Below, piece after piece: positions 46,290 to 54,800 of a stretch of 64,000 nt of DNA. Below the pieces are notes generated by a model. The model was not told where the DNA came from, did not search any database, and saw only the letters and a program-made list of their open reading frames with translations. Source of the stretch: Wenzhouxiangella sp042310355 (GTDB taxonomy: Bacteria; Pseudomonadota; Gammaproteobacteria; Xanthomonadales; Wenzhouxiangellaceae); contig NZ_JBHJMR010000015.1 of assembly GCF_042310355.1 (NCBI RefSeq), positions 6,944-70,943 of the forward strand, written 5' to 3'. The position numbers and the translations under genes were made by a program. Every line of letters begins with the position of its first letter. The stretch's first letter is position 1.

Positions 46290-47864
46290 ATGAAAGTAGG
46301 TGCACCGAAAGAGACCGCACCGGGCGAAGCGCGGGTTGCGTTGACGCCTGAAAGCGCGGGCCGGCTCAAGAAGTTGGGCTACGACTGCCTGGTCGAGACG
46401 GGCGCGGGGCTGGCCGCCTCGTTGACCGACCAGGCGTACAAGGATGCCGGCGTGGAAGTCGTCGATTCGGCCGAGGCGCTGTGGCAGCAGGCCGACGTGA
46501 TCGTGAAGGTGCGCGAGCCCTCCAGCGAGGAGATCGACGCCGCGCCCGAGGGCAAGACGCTGATCAGCTTCGTCTGGCCGGCGAACAACGAAGACCTGCT
46601 CGAGAAGATGAAGGCCAGGAACATGTCCGTGCTGGCCATGGACATGGTGCCGCGCATCAGCCGGGCGCAGAAGATGGACGCGCTGTCGTCGATGGCCAAC
46701 ATCGCCGGCTACCGCGCCGTGGTCGAGGCGAGCAACAACTTCGGCCGCTTCTTCATGGGCCAGATGACCGCCGCCGGCAAGGTGCCGCCGGCGAAGGTGC
46801 TGGTGGTTGGTGCCGGCGTGGCCGGCCTGGCCGCGATCGGCACCTCGGTATCGCTGGGCGCGATCACCCTGGCCTTCGACGTGCGACCCGAAGTGGCCGA
46901 GCAGATCGAGTCCATGGGCGCGGAATTCGTCTACCTGGATTTCGAAGAAGAACAGACCGACGGCGCCGAGACCGGCGGCTACGCGGCGCCGTCGAGCCCG
47001 GAGTTCCGCGAAAAGCAGCTCGAGAAATTCCGCGAGCTGGCCCCCGACGTCGATATCGTCATCACCACCGCGCTGATCCCCAACCGGCCCGCGCCGGAGC
47101 TGTGGACCGACGACATGGTCGAGGCGATGAAGCCCGGTTCCGTGATCGTCGACCTGGCCGCCGAACGGGGCGGCAACTGCACGCTCACGAAAAAAGACGA
47201 ACGCATCGTCACCGACAACGACGTGACCATTATCGGTTACACGGATTTCCCCAGCCGCATGGCCACGCAGTCGTCCAATCTCTATGCCACCAACGTGCGG
47301 CACATGCTCGACGACCTCACGCCCGAAAAAGACGGCACGCCGGTCATCGATATGGAAGACGACGTCATCCGCGGGTCGCTGGTGTGCCACGAAGGCGAGA
47401 TTACCTGGCCGCCGCCGGAGCCCAAGACCAAGGCCATCGCCGCGGCCAAGCCCAGGAAGAAGGAGCCCGAAGAGACGGCCGAAGCCAAGGCCGAGCGCGA
47501 AGCGGCCGAACTGAAAGCCTCGCTCAACCGCACCGGCTGGATGCTGGGCATCGGCGGTGCGCTGTGCCTGGCCGTGGGCGCGGTCGCACCGCCGAGCTTC
47601 ATGCAGCACTTCATCGTGTTCGTGCTGTCGGTGTTTGTCGGCTACCACGTGATCTGGGGCGTGGCGCATTCGCTGCACACCCCGCTGATGGCCATCACCA
47701 ACGCGATCTCGTCGATCATCATCGTCGGCGCCTTGTTGCAGGTGGCCTCCGGCAATACAACGGTAATGGTGCTCGCCGCGGCCTCGATCCTGATGGCCTC
47801 GGTCAATATCTTCGGCGGGTTCCTCGTGACCCGACGCATGCTCGCCATGTTCAAGCGCAGCTAG
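46290..47864 (+). CDS. pntA: NAD(P) transhydrogenase alpha subunit
   Basis: A 524-residue subunit of the proton-pumping transhydrogenase that makes NADPH from NADH. It contains the NAD(H)-binding domain I (KVGAPKETAPGEARVALTPE, VLVVGAGVAGLAAIGTSVSL), a Lys/Glu-rich linker, and domain II membrane segments (GGALCLAVGAVAPPSFMQHF, FGGFLVTRRMLAMF). The full-length form is E. coli-like. Its stop codon TAG is formed from a TA plus the first base of the MITE-like element. Confidence 0.95.
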   Translation: MKVGAPKETAPGEARVALTPESAGRLKKLGYDCLVETGAGLAASLTDQAYKDAGVEVVDSAEALWQQADVIVKVREPSSEEIDAAPEGKTLISFVWPANNEDLLEKMKARNMSVLAMDMVPRISRAQKMDALSSMANIAGYRAVVEASNNFGRFFMGQMTAAGKVPPAKVLVVGAGVAGLAAIGTSVSLGAITLAFDVRPEVAEQIESMGAEFVYLDFEEEQTDGAETGGYAAPSSPEFREKQLEKFRELAPDVDIVITTALIPNRPAPELWTDDMVEAMKPGSVIVDLAAERGGNCTLTKKDERIVTDNDVTIIGYTDFPSRMATQSSNLYATNVRHMLDDLTPEKDGTPVIDMEDDVIRGSLVCHEGEITWPPPEPKTKAIAAAKPRKKEPEETAEAKAEREAAELKASLNRTGWMLGIGGALCLAVGAVAPPSFMQHFIVFVLSVFVGYHVIWGVAHSLHTPLMAITNAISSIIIVGALLQVASGNTTVMVLAAASILMASVNIFGGFLVTRRMLAMFKRS

Positions 47865-48128
47865 TGTACCCCGTCACTCATTGTGTAACTTATAGAGCGC
47901 GCCTGAGCCGACAGTGCAAGGCGCGACCCGCAGTGAAGGGTGGGGCCCTTTACAAGGGGCGCAACGCCGCAATGTCGGTTCAGGCGCGCTCCCGAAGGGC
48001 GAGCCGGAAAGCGTTCATCTGCGGCGTTCTGTCTCTTGAAAATGGCCCCACCATTCCCTGCGAGACAGGCCTTGCAGCTAAACGCTTTCCGACTCGCTAT
48101 AAGTTACAGAATGAGTGACGGGGTACAC
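47864..48128. mobile_element. 265-bp MITE-like element in the pntA-pntB gap
   Basis: Terminal inverted repeats start GTGTACCCCGTCACTCATT at both ends and continue, after one mismatch, with TGTAACTTATAG, so 32 bp with one difference. TA dinucleotides flank it (47862-47863 and 48129-48130), as in Tc1/mariner/IS630-type insertion. It has no gene. Inner segments also pair (GGGTGGGGCC with GGCCCCACC; CAACGCCGCA with TGCGGCGTT). Removing it with one TA leaves a TAA stop for pntA and an AAAGGA ribosome site for pntB. Confidence 0.85.
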
Positions 48129-48141
48129 TAAAGGAATGCAG

Positions 48142-49578
48142 ATGTCTATCGGACTGATCACCGCCGCCTACGTTGTCGCGGCCGTACTCTTCATCCTTGC
48201 GCTGGGCGGGCTCGCCAACCAGGAAAAGGCCAAGCGCGCCATCTGGTACGGCATTGTCGGCATGCTGCTGGCCGTCGTCGCGACCATCGGCACGCCGGGC
48301 GTGGGCCAGTACCCGCTGATCGCGCTGCTGGTGGCCATCGGCGGGGTCGTCGGCTGGTTCGTCGCCAAGCGCGTACAGATGACGCAGATGCCCGAGCTGG
48401 TCGCCGGCTTCCACAGCCTGGTCGGCCTGGCTGCGGTGTTCATCGGCATCAACGCGCACCTGGAAATGACCGTGGCGCTGGCCGCCAAGGACGCCGGTAC
48501 GGTCGCCGAGCTGGCCGGTTTCGCCGCCACCATCGCCAAGAAGACGGCGGTGGAGCTCAACATCCTCAAGGTCGAGCTGTTTCTCGGCATCCTAATCGGG
48601 GCGATTACCTTTACCGGGTCGATCATCGCCTACGGCAAGTTGTCGGGAAAACTCAGTTCCGCGGCGCTGACGCTGCCGGGCCGCCACCTGCTCAACCTGA
48701 CCGCCATCATTGCCTGCCTGGTGCTGGGCGGGCTTTATCTGGGCGGCGCGGGCCTGTGGACGATGATCGCCGTGGCCGTCATCGCCGGCCTGATCGGCTG
48801 CCACCTGATCATGGCCATCGGCGGGGCCGACATGCCCGTGGTGGTGTCGATGCTCAACTCCTATTCGGGCTGGGCCGCCGCGGCCATCGGCTTTACCCTG
48901 GGCAACGATTTGCTGATCGTCACCGGCGCGCTGGTCGGCTCCTCGGGCGCCATCCTGTCCTACATCATGTGCAAGGGCATGAACCGCAGCTTCGTTTCGG
49001 TGATTCTCGGCGGCTGGGGCGGGGAGTCCAGCGGCTCGGCGGCGGTGGAGGGCGACATGGTCGCCGCCGACGCCGACGCGGTGGGCGCGGCGGTGAATGA
49101 TGCCGACAGCGTCATCATCGTGCCCGGCTACGGCATGGCCGTCGCGCAGGCGCAGGCGGCCGTATCCGAGCTGACGAAAAAGCTGCGCGGCCAGGGCAAG
49201 TCCGTGCGCTTCGCCATCCACCCGGTGGCGGGCCGCCTGCCCGGCCACATGAACGTGCTGCTGGCCGAGGCCAAGGTGCCCTACGACATCGTCCTGGAGA
49301 TGGAAGAAATCAACGAGGACTTCCCCGACACCGACGTGGTCATCATCATCGGCGCCAACGACATCGTGAACCCGGCCGCCCAGGACGACCCGGGCAGCCC
49401 CATCGCCGGCATGCCGGTGCTCGAAGTCTGGAAGGCGCGCCAGGTGTTCGTGTGCAAGCGCGGCAGCGGTACCGGCTATTCCGGCATCGAAAACCCGCTG
49501 TTCTTCAAGGACAACACGCGCATGTTCTACGGCGACGCCAAGGCTTCCATGGAAGCCCTGCTCAAGGAGCTGGGCTGA
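48142..49578 (+). CDS. pntB: NAD(P) transhydrogenase beta subunit
   Basis: The 478-residue beta subunit. N-terminal about eight to nine membrane helices (LITAAYVVAAVLFILALGGL), then the NADP(H)-binding domain III (VIIVPGYGMAVAQAQAAVSE, FAIHPVAGRLPGHMNVLLAE). The start at 48142 follows AAAGGA 6-7 bp upstream; an ATG two codons earlier is possible. It pairs with pntA despite the 277-bp gap caused by the MITE-like insertion. Confidence 0.96.
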   Translation: MSIGLITAAYVVAAVLFILALGGLANQEKAKRAIWYGIVGMLLAVVATIGTPGVGQYPLIALLVAIGGVVGWFVAKRVQMTQMPELVAGFHSLVGLAAVFIGINAHLEMTVALAAKDAGTVAELAGFAATIAKKTAVELNILKVELFLGILIGAITFTGSIIAYGKLSGKLSSAALTLPGRHLLNLTAIIACLVLGGLYLGGAGLWTMIAVAVIAGLIGCHLIMAIGGADMPVVVSMLNSYSGWAAAAIGFTLGNDLLIVTGALVGSSGAILSYIMCKGMNRSFVSVILGGWGGESSGSAAVEGDMVAADADAVGAAVNDADSVIIVPGYGMAVAQAQAAVSELTKKLRGQGKSVRFAIHPVAGRLPGHMNVLLAEAKVPYDIVLEMEEINEDFPDTDVVIIIGANDIVNPAAQDDPGSPIAGMPVLEVWKARQVFVCKRGSGTGYSGIENPLFFKDNTRMFYGDAKASMEALLKELG

Positions 49579-49687
49579 TCGAGGCCGCCCCGACGGCGCG
49601 CGTCGTTTGAACCCCCGAACCGCCCCCGCTACACTGACTGCGGGGACGCGGCTGCGGCACGGGCCATGGCGGTAGCGTGTCCAAAGC

Positions 49688-50647
49688 TCACATCCCGTCC
49701 ATCGGGCTCCTGGCGCCCATCGCCCCGCGATTGATCACGTGCGTGTAGATCATCGTGGTGCGCACGTCCGAATGCCCCAGCAACTGCTGCACCGTCCGGA
49801 TATCTGCGCCCGACTCCAGCAGGTGCGTGGCGAAGCTATGGCGGAAGGCGTGGCAGGTGACGGGCTTCCGGATCCCGCAGTCACGAGCCGCCCGCTTGAC
49901 CGCCTTCTGCACGGTTGTGCCGAACAGGTGATGACGACCCACCTGGCCTGAACGCGGATCCATCGCCAGCCGCCGTGACGGAAACACGAACTGCCAGGCG
50001 GGCTCGAATCGCGCATTGGGATACTTGCGGTCGAGCGCATGGGGCAAGACGACGCCACCGCGACCGAGCTTTCGATCCAGCGCCAACAATTCCAGCGACT
50101 GATCGATCTGCAGCTGCAGGCCGTCGCGACAGGCATCGGCCAGAACCGTCACCCGATCCTTCGCGCCCTTGCCGTCGCGGATGACGAGTTCGCGCCGCTT
50201 CAAATCCACATCCTTGATGCGCAGCCGCAAGGCTTCGGTCAGACGAAGCCCTGATCCGTAAAGCAGCTTGACAACCAGATCCTGGGGCACCGGCAGCCGC
50301 GCCATGATCATACGCACCTCGTCGCGCTCCAGCACAACCGGCATGCGCGCGGGCTTCTTGGCGCGAACCACATCATCCAGCCAGGGCAACTCGATCTTGA
50401 GGACATCCCGGTACAAGAACAGAACCGCCGAGAGCGCCAGATTCTGAGTCGAAGCTGCAACATTCCGGTCCACAGCAAGATAGGTCAGGAAAGCCTCGAG
50501 CTCCCGCTTGCCCATATCCGCCGGATGCTTTTTGCCGTGAAACAGAATGAACCGGCGAACCCAGTGAACGTACGACTCCTCCGTCCGATAGCTGTAGTGG
50601 CGCGCTCGAATCGACTCGCGCAACTGATCCAGTAGCTTTTTGGCCAT
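49688..50647 (-). CDS. intI: Integron integrase IntI
   Basis: A 319-residue tyrosine recombinase. The catalytic set is intact: Arg135 (GSGLRLTEAL), Lys159/161 region, His266 and Arg269 (CHAFRHSFATHLL), His292 (LLGHSD) and Tyr301 (IYTHV). The IntI-specific insertion that grips the extrahelical bases of attC is at about 203-222 (HALDRKYPNARFEPAWQFVF). It points away from the cassette array, as in all common integrons, and is convergent with pntB. It looks functional. No LexA box was found in its upstream region. Confidence 0.96.
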   Translation of the reverse strand: MAKKLLDQLRESIRARHYSYRTEESYVHWVRRFILFHGKKHPADMGKRELEAFLTYLAVDRNVAASTQNLALSAVLFLYRDVLKIELPWLDDVVRAKKPARMPVVLERDEVRMIMARLPVPQDLVVKLLYGSGLRLTEALRLRIKDVDLKRRELVIRDGKGAKDRVTVLADACRDGLQLQIDQSLELLALDRKLGRGGVVLPHALDRKYPNARFEPAWQFVFPSRRLAMDPRSGQVGRHHLFGTTVQKAVKRAARDCGIRKPVTCHAFRHSFATHLLESGADIRTVQQLLGHSDVRTTMIYTHVINRGAMGARSPMDGM

Positions 50648-50898
50648 TACTCCTCAACCCAGATAAAACCTATCCAGATTGAAAACCAAACGGCGTCAGT
50701 ACAGAATCAGAACCACGCGCGAATTCAGGTAGGAAATTTGCGCGTTAAACGGACAAATGTCATATTCCAGGCGGGCAGGCGGCAAGCGAAATGATTGATT
50801 TCATGGCAAATCCGCTCCAAACACTCCCCAAAAGCGGAGTTAAAGCGAAATTCGCCCCCCGAAACCGCCGACCAACACTTTTTTCACCTAGTTCTTAG
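50648..50898 (+). other. attI region of the integron
   Basis: The 250 bp between intI and the first cassette. The recombination point is the G at 50898 in TTCTTAGTTAGCTG, since 50899 begins the first cassette (TTAGCTGTTGG). No gene is seen. A promoter toward the array could be TTGCGC (about 50739) with TATTCC (about 50764), spacing too long to be sure. The intI promoter must also lie here. Confidence 0.75.
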
Positions 50899-51179
50899 TT
50901 AGCTGTTGGAATGAGTATTCTTAGATCTGCATCGGTGAACGGCCAGAACGGGGTAGTTGGTAGCTCCCGCTGTGCCACGGGCGCCGCGCCAGTCTTAAAG
51001 CTCGGGCGTAGTAGCCGGGATCGGCGCTGCCGATTCCTGGCGTGCAGTCCGAAGGGCTATGCCTTCGTCGCTTCTACCCGGAAAGGTCGCAGCGGCGTCC
51101 GGCTATCTGCCAGTCGAAAACTGGGGCGGGCTTCGATCAGCCGCTGGGGCGCTTTTGCGGAAAATGCCCCTTCCACAGC
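50899..51179 (+). other. Cassette 1 body: family A copy 1 (281 nt, probably non-coding)
   Basis: First cassette after attI. A frame of 107 codons (50911-51234, MSILRSASVNGQNG start) runs into attC, but between copies the changes fall about evenly on all codon positions, so I do not accept it as a gene. It has a hairpin with loop AGTTGGTAG at about 50943-50974. Nearly identical to copies 2 and 6. Confidence 0.75.
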
Positions 51180-51260
51180 TAACAAGTCGCTCAAGTACGT
51201 TCCGGCCCTTCGGGCCTCCACCGGACGCGGCTAAAGCCGCGCCGCTTAGCTCAGACGTTA
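51180..51260 (+). repeat. attC site 1 (type I, 81 bp)
   Basis: Outer core sites TAAC and GTTA. GCTCAAG faces CTTAGC with one unpaired C, the likely extrahelical base IntI needs. Two inner hairpins: GGCCC-TTC-GGGCC and GCGGC-TAAA-GCCGC. Extra pairing with the cassette start: TTCCACAGCTAA with TTAGCTGTTGGAA. Confidence 0.92.
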
Positions 51261-51583
51261 TGAGTAAGGCTACTTTCATTTTTGCGGGACTTGTCCTCTC
51301 CCTGATCTGTTCCGCTGCAACTGGCACAACCATACATTGGGAGTCCTTGTATCCCGATGAGGCAGCCCGAGAATGTATCGAGGGCGAGGTCACCTTAACC
51401 TACGAGGTGGGTCCTGAAAGCCTACCCGTTGACATTCAGGTGGTAGCTTCAGAGCCGGAAGGCGTGTTTGACCAAACCGCAGTTCGGGCACTCTCGCGCT
51501 GGACGCAGAGTGACCCTCGCGGCACGCTAAAGAGAGAAACCATTGAGTTCAGGATTGACGACCATAGTGAGTGCAACTCATAA
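51260..51583 (+). CDS. Cassette 2: exported TonB C-terminal-domain protein
   Basis: A 107-residue protein with a signal peptide (MSKATFIFAGLVLSLICSAA) and a TonB-C/energy-transducer fold: LYPDEAARECIEGEVTLTYE and VVASEPEGVFDQTAVRALSR follow the YPxxAxxxxxEGxVxxxFxV pattern. It has no membrane anchor or proline linker, so it is not a working TonB. The start ATG overlaps the recombination core (GTTATG), leaving no own ribosome site. Single gene of its cassette. Confidence 0.8.
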   Translation: MSKATFIFAGLVLSLICSAATGTTIHWESLYPDEAARECIEGEVTLTYEVGPESLPVDIQVVASEPEGVFDQTAVRALSRWTQSDPRGTLKRETIEFRIDDHSECNS

Positions 51584-51661
51584 CAAGTCGCTCAAGTACG
51601 TTCCGGCCCTTCGGGCCTCCACCGGACGCGGCTAAAGCCGCGCCGCTTAGCTCAGACGTTA
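51581..51661 (+). repeat. attC site 2 (type I)
   Basis: 81 bp, same as site 1. Terminal pairing of cassette 2: ACTCATAAC with GTTATGAGT. The gene stop lies at its left edge. Confidence 0.92.
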
Positions 51662-51939
51662 GCTGTTGGAATGAGTATTCTTAGATCTGCATTGGTGAAC
51701 GGCCAGAGCGGGGTAGTTGGTAGCTCCCGCTGTGCCACGGGCGCCGCGCCAGTCTTAAAGCTCGGGCGTAGTAGCCGGGATCGGCGCTGCCGATTCTTGG
51801 CGTGCACTCCGAAGGGCTATGCCTTCGTCACTTTTACCCGGAAACGTCGCAGCGGCGTCCGGCTATCTGCCAGTCGAAAACTAGGGCGGGCTTCGATCAG
51901 CGGCTGGGGCGCTTTTGCGGAAAATACCCCTTCCACAGC
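51659..51939 (+). other. Cassette 3 body: family A copy 2 (281 nt)
   Basis: Differs from copy 1 at few bases. Spurious-looking frame 51671-51994. The hairpin arms are GAGCGGGG and CTCCCGCT. Confidence 0.75.
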
Positions 51940-52020
51940 TAACAAGTCGCTCAAGTACGTTCCGGCCCTTCGGGCCTCCACCGGACGCGGCTAACGCCGC
52001 GCCGCTTAGCTCAGACGTTA
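51940..52020 (+). repeat. attC site 3 (type I)
   Basis: 81 bp; one inner loop base changed (GCGGCTAACGCCGC), stem kept. Terminal pairing as in all family A cassettes. Confidence 0.92.
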
Positions 52021-52298
52021 GCTGTTGGAATGAGTGTTTGTAGATCTGCATCGGAGAACGGCCAGAGTGGGGCAGTTGGTAGCCCCCGCTCTGCCACGGG
52101 TGCCGCGACAGATTCGAGGCGTGGAGTTGCTAGCCCGGCTGAGCGTCGCCGCTTCTTGGTTTGCAGCCCGGAGGGTTACCTGCCTGCCGCTTCTGCCGGG
52201 ATAGGGCTCTGCCGCTTCAGGTTGTTCGCCAGTCGAGCACCGGGGCGGGCTTCGCTCGCCCGCTGCGGCGCCTTGGCGGCAAGTGGCTCCTCCACAGC
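52018..52298 (+). other. Cassette 4 body: family A copy 3 (281 nt)
   Basis: Strongly diverged from copy 1 in the middle (GACAGATTCGAGGCGTGGAG), closer to copy 9. Hairpin AGAGTGGGG with CCCCGCTCT around CAGTTGGTAGC. The frame from 52030 reads a different tail because its attC has a shifted loop. Confidence 0.75.
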
Positions 52299-52379
52299 TA
52301 ACAAGTCGCTCAAGTACGCTCCGGCCCTTTCGGGCCTCCGCCGGACGCAGCAAAGCTGCGCCGCTTAGCTCAGACGTTA
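52299..52379 (+). repeat. attC site 4 (type I variant)
   Basis: 81 bp with GCAGC-AAA-GCTGC in the second inner hairpin (paired change) and CCCTTTCGGG in the first. One base moved between loops keeps total length. Confidence 0.9.
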
Positions 52380-52657
52380 GCTGTTGGAATGAGTGTTCTT
52401 AGAACGGCATCGGAGAACGGCCAGAGTGGTGCATTTGGTAGCTGCGGCCGTGCCACGCGCGCCACGGCGGCTTCCAAGCGCGGAGGTGATAGCCTGGCTC
52501 GACGTTGCCACTTTCTCGTTGGTAGTCCGGCGGGCTATGCGACTGCTGCTTCTGCCCGGAAACGCCGCAGCCGCGTCTGGTTGTTTGCCAGTCGAGTACC
52601 GGGGCGGGCTTCGCTCGGTGGCCGGGGCGCTGTCCTCTTGAATGCCCCTTCCACAGC
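52377..52657 (+). other. Cassette 5 body: family A copy 4 (281 nt)
   Basis: Diverged copy (GTTCTTAGAACGGCATCGGA). The stem has changed to outer ACGGCC with GGCCGT, while the loop TTTGGTAG keeps most of its sequence. Frame 52389-52712. Confidence 0.72.
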
Positions 52658-52738
52658 TAACAAGTCGCTCAAGTACGTTCCGGCCCTTCGGGCCTCCACC
52701 GGACGCAGCTAAAGCTGCGCCGCTTAGCTCAGACGTTA
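52658..52738 (+). repeat. attC site 5 (type I)
   Basis: 81 bp, with the GCAGC/GCTGC paired variant of the second hairpin. Ends GTTAAATGG at the next cassette. Confidence 0.92.
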
Positions 52739-52739
52739 A

Positions 52740-53075
52740 ATGGCAGACAGAGACACCATACTGACTTGGCTCGCTTGGATTGCGTTTGCGGCCATGTTAA
52801 TTGGATTCGTTTGGACAATCTATTTTCATGCAGTGATTTTTATGGAGGTCTCGAACCACGCAGAGGCTGCTAACAGACATAACACGTTCATGTGGAGTCT
52901 GTTGCTTCTCGATATTCCATTCGTTGCGTATTTGATCACGGAGCAAAGACTCAATCCCAGTAGCAAGGCTTTGTGGATTCTAGTCGCCTGCCTTGTCCCG
53001 CTCCTCGGATGGGTGGCATGTTGGTACTCGCGCATGCTTCCACATATTAGGGATGGCAAAGCTGATGCCACTTAA
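52740..53075 (+). CDS. Cassette 6: small membrane protein, unknown
   Basis: A 111-residue protein with three hydrophobic segments (LTWLAWIAFAAMLIGFVWTI, FMWSLLLLDIPFVAYLI, ALWILVACLVPLLGWVAC). No family recognised. The ATG lies 4 bases into the cassette with no Shine-Dalgarno, and the stop TAA is the TAA of the attC core. AT-richer than the chromosome. Confidence 0.75.
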   Translation: MADRDTILTWLAWIAFAAMLIGFVWTIYFHAVIFMEVSNHAEAANRHNTFMWSLLLLDIPFVAYLITEQRLNPSSKALWILVACLVPLLGWVACWYSRMLPHIRDGKADAT

Positions 53076-53153
53076 CAAATCGCTCAAGTACGTTCCGGCC
53101 CTTCGGGCCTCCACCGGACGCGGCTAAAGCCGCGCCGCTTAGCTCAGACGTTA
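53073..53153 (+). repeat. attC site 6 (type I)
   Basis: 81 bp. Terminal pairing of cassette 6: TGCCACTTAAC with GTTAAATGGCA, 10 of 11. It begins within the stop codon of the gene. Confidence 0.92.
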
Positions 53154-53165
53154 CATGTGCATTTC

Positions 53166-53591
53166 ATGAATAGACTCCTCCTCGCCTTCGTGCTTGCTAC
53201 GCTAATGCTTGATGCGTTTGCGTGCTCCGGCTCAAGGCCGAATACGATCGAGACCTTTGAGCGAGCCGACCGTGTTTTCCGAGCTAAGATCATAGCCACT
53301 GAGCTTAAGCTGGAGGAGTTTGAAGGCGAGAGTCGCGAGGTCGTCCATGCTACTTACGACCTGCTGGAGTCTTACAAGGGCGAGAATCCCCAGAACGGTC
53401 TACTTAAAGAGCTTCCTTTCGCTCCCGGCAACTGCATGCTTGGCCTGCTCACTGGGGTGGAATATGTAGTCTTTCTAAAAGATAGTCTGTACGTGACCAT
53501 GCCGAGTGGATCTTGGGCCTACATCAATGCCGAGGGCTCCGATGTGGCGCCGGAACTAGAAAAACTACGGGCTTTTGCCGATGACATGTAA
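53166..53591 (+). CDS. Cassette 7: exported TIMP/NTR-like protein
   Basis: A 141-residue protein with signal peptide MNRLLLAFVLATLMLDAFA followed by CSGSRPNTIETFERADRVFR. Cys right after the signal plus the FERADxVFxAKI pattern resembles bacterial netrin/TIMP-like (NTR) proteins. A later LPFAPGNCMLGLLTGVEYVV gives the second Cys. A GTG 9 bp upstream is possible but the ATG gives a cleaner signal peptide. Its stop is the attC TAA. Confidence 0.7.
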   Translation: MNRLLLAFVLATLMLDAFACSGSRPNTIETFERADRVFRAKIIATELKLEEFEGESREVVHATYDLLESYKGENPQNGLLKELPFAPGNCMLGLLTGVEYVVFLKDSLYVTMPSGSWAYINAEGSDVAPELEKLRAFADDM

Positions 53592-53669
53592 CAAGTCGCT
53601 CAAGTACGTTCCGGCCCTTCGGGCCTCCACCGGACGCGGCTAAAGCCGCGCCGCTTAGCTCAGACGTTA
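53589..53669 (+). repeat. attC site 7 (type I)
   Basis: 81 bp. Terminal pairing of cassette 7: ACATGTAAC with GTTACATGT. Confidence 0.92.
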
Positions 53670-53697
53670 GGTGCTTATCCAGTCAGGAGAGGAGCTC

Positions 53698-53979
53698 ATG
53701 AACAGAATCCTAGTTTTCCTATTCATCCTTGGGTCCGCATTCCTTCTTCTAGGGGCTAGTAGTACTGAGCGCCCTTCACTTGCTTCTTGCGGCGCGCATC
53801 TTCCGCCAGGCTCTCAGTACTCGGTCGAGCTTGAGGCCTCATGGGACCGTCGCCCAGGCTCGATGGGTAATAACATTATGATCACATTGAGGAACGATGA
53901 AACCGGCAAGGCGCCTGAGGCACTTACTGATGAGCTGCAACGTTTTGCAGAATGTGCAAGAGTCGCGGTGGGGGTTTAG
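53698..53979 (+). CDS. Cassette 8: small exported protein, unknown
   Basis: A 93-residue protein; signal peptide MNRILVFLFILGSAFLLLGA then SSTERPSLASCGAHLPPG. The start is set by the strong AGGAGAGGAGCTC just upstream. Two Cys (SCGAH, AECAR) could pair. No known family. One of the few cassette genes with its own ribosome site. Confidence 0.72.
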   Translation: MNRILVFLFILGSAFLLLGASSTERPSLASCGAHLPPGSQYSVELEASWDRRPGSMGNNIMITLRNDETGKAPEALTDELQRFAECARVAVGV

Positions 53980-53995
53980 TCATAGCGGCAACACC

Positions 53996-54076
53996 TAACA
54001 AATCGCTCAAGTACGTTCCGGCCCTTCGGGCCTCCACCGGACGCGGCTAAAGCCGCGCCGCTTAGCTCAGACGTTA
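53996..54076 (+). repeat. attC site 8 (type I)
   Basis: 81 bp with TAACAAATCGC variant. Terminal pairing: CACCTAAC with GTTAGGTG. Confidence 0.92.
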
Positions 54077-54110
54077 TGTTGCTGTAACTGAATCCAATAA
54101 GGAGGTAAAC

Positions 54111-54335
54111 ATGGATCTTTCGGATCGGACGGATGACTACCTAATCAAAACCTACTGCCACCTCGTAAAAAATATGGTGCCCCAGAATGAGAGAAACATG
54201 CGGGATTTTCCGCCGGAGGAAATGTGGCATGGAGTGCGAGATGCCCTGATCAAATCTATAACAAAGGTTTCAAAAGAACTTGCCAATAGAAACATAGAGT
54301 CGGAAAGCCTGGACTGCGAAACACTAAAACTTTGA
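54111..54335 (+). CDS. Cassette 9: small cytosolic protein, unknown
   Basis: A 74-residue soluble helical protein (YLIKTYCHLVKNMVPQNERN, ALIKSITKVSKELANRN). Very good ribosome site AAGGAGGTAAAC before ATG. No family recognised. Rich in A and T compared with the chromosome, as expected of captured genes. Confidence 0.75.
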   Translation: MDLSDRTDDYLIKTYCHLVKNMVPQNERNMRDFPPEEMWHGVRDALIKSITKVSKELANRNIESESLDCETLKL

Positions 54336-54360
54336 TGTTTTTACATAGCGGAGAGCAACA

Positions 54361-54441
54361 TAACAAGTCGCTCAAGTACGTTCCGGCCCTAACGGGCCTC
54401 CACCGGACGCGCCAGAGGCGCGCCGCTTAGCTCAGACGTTA
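54361..54441 (+). repeat. attC site 9 (type I variant)
   Basis: 81 bp with CCCTAACGGG and GCGCC-AGA-GGCGC in place of the usual loops: stem changes are paired. Terminal pairing AGCAACATAAC with GTTATGTTGCT. Confidence 0.92.
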
Positions 54442-54719
54442 GCTGTTGGAATGAGTATTTGTAGCTCTGCCCCAAAGAACGGCCAGAGCGGAGCAGTTGG
54501 TAGCTTACGCCGTGCCACGGGCGCCGTGCCAGTTCTCAGGCTCGGGCCTAGTAGCCGGCCTCAGCGTTGCCGCTTCCTGGCATGCAGTCCGGAGGGGTAT
54601 GGCTTCGCCGCTCTTTCCCGGAAAGGCCGCAGTATCGCCCCGCTTTCTGCCAATCGAGTACTGGGGCGGGCTTTGATCAGCGGCGGGGGCGGTCTTGCCG
54701 AGAATGCCCCTTCCACAGC
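54439..54719 (+). other. Cassette 10 body: family A copy 5 (281 nt)
   Basis: Intermediate divergence (AGCTCTGCCCCAAAGAACGG). Hairpin GCGGAGC with GCTTACGC around AGTTGGTA, with one bulged A: both arms changed together. Frame 54451-54774. Confidence 0.75.
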
Positions 54720-54800
54720 TAACAAGTCGCTCAAGTACGTTCCGGCCCTTCGGGCCTCCACCGGACGCGGCTAAAGCCGCGCCGCTTAGCTCAGACGTTA
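54720..54800 (+). repeat. attC site 10 (type I)
   Basis: 81 bp, standard form. It borders the first family B cassette. Confidence 0.92.

Noticed and set aside
50648..50898. LexA box controlling intI
   Set aside because: I looked for CTGT-N8-ACAG in the attI region and found only partial matches such as AGTACAG; not enough to claim SOS control.
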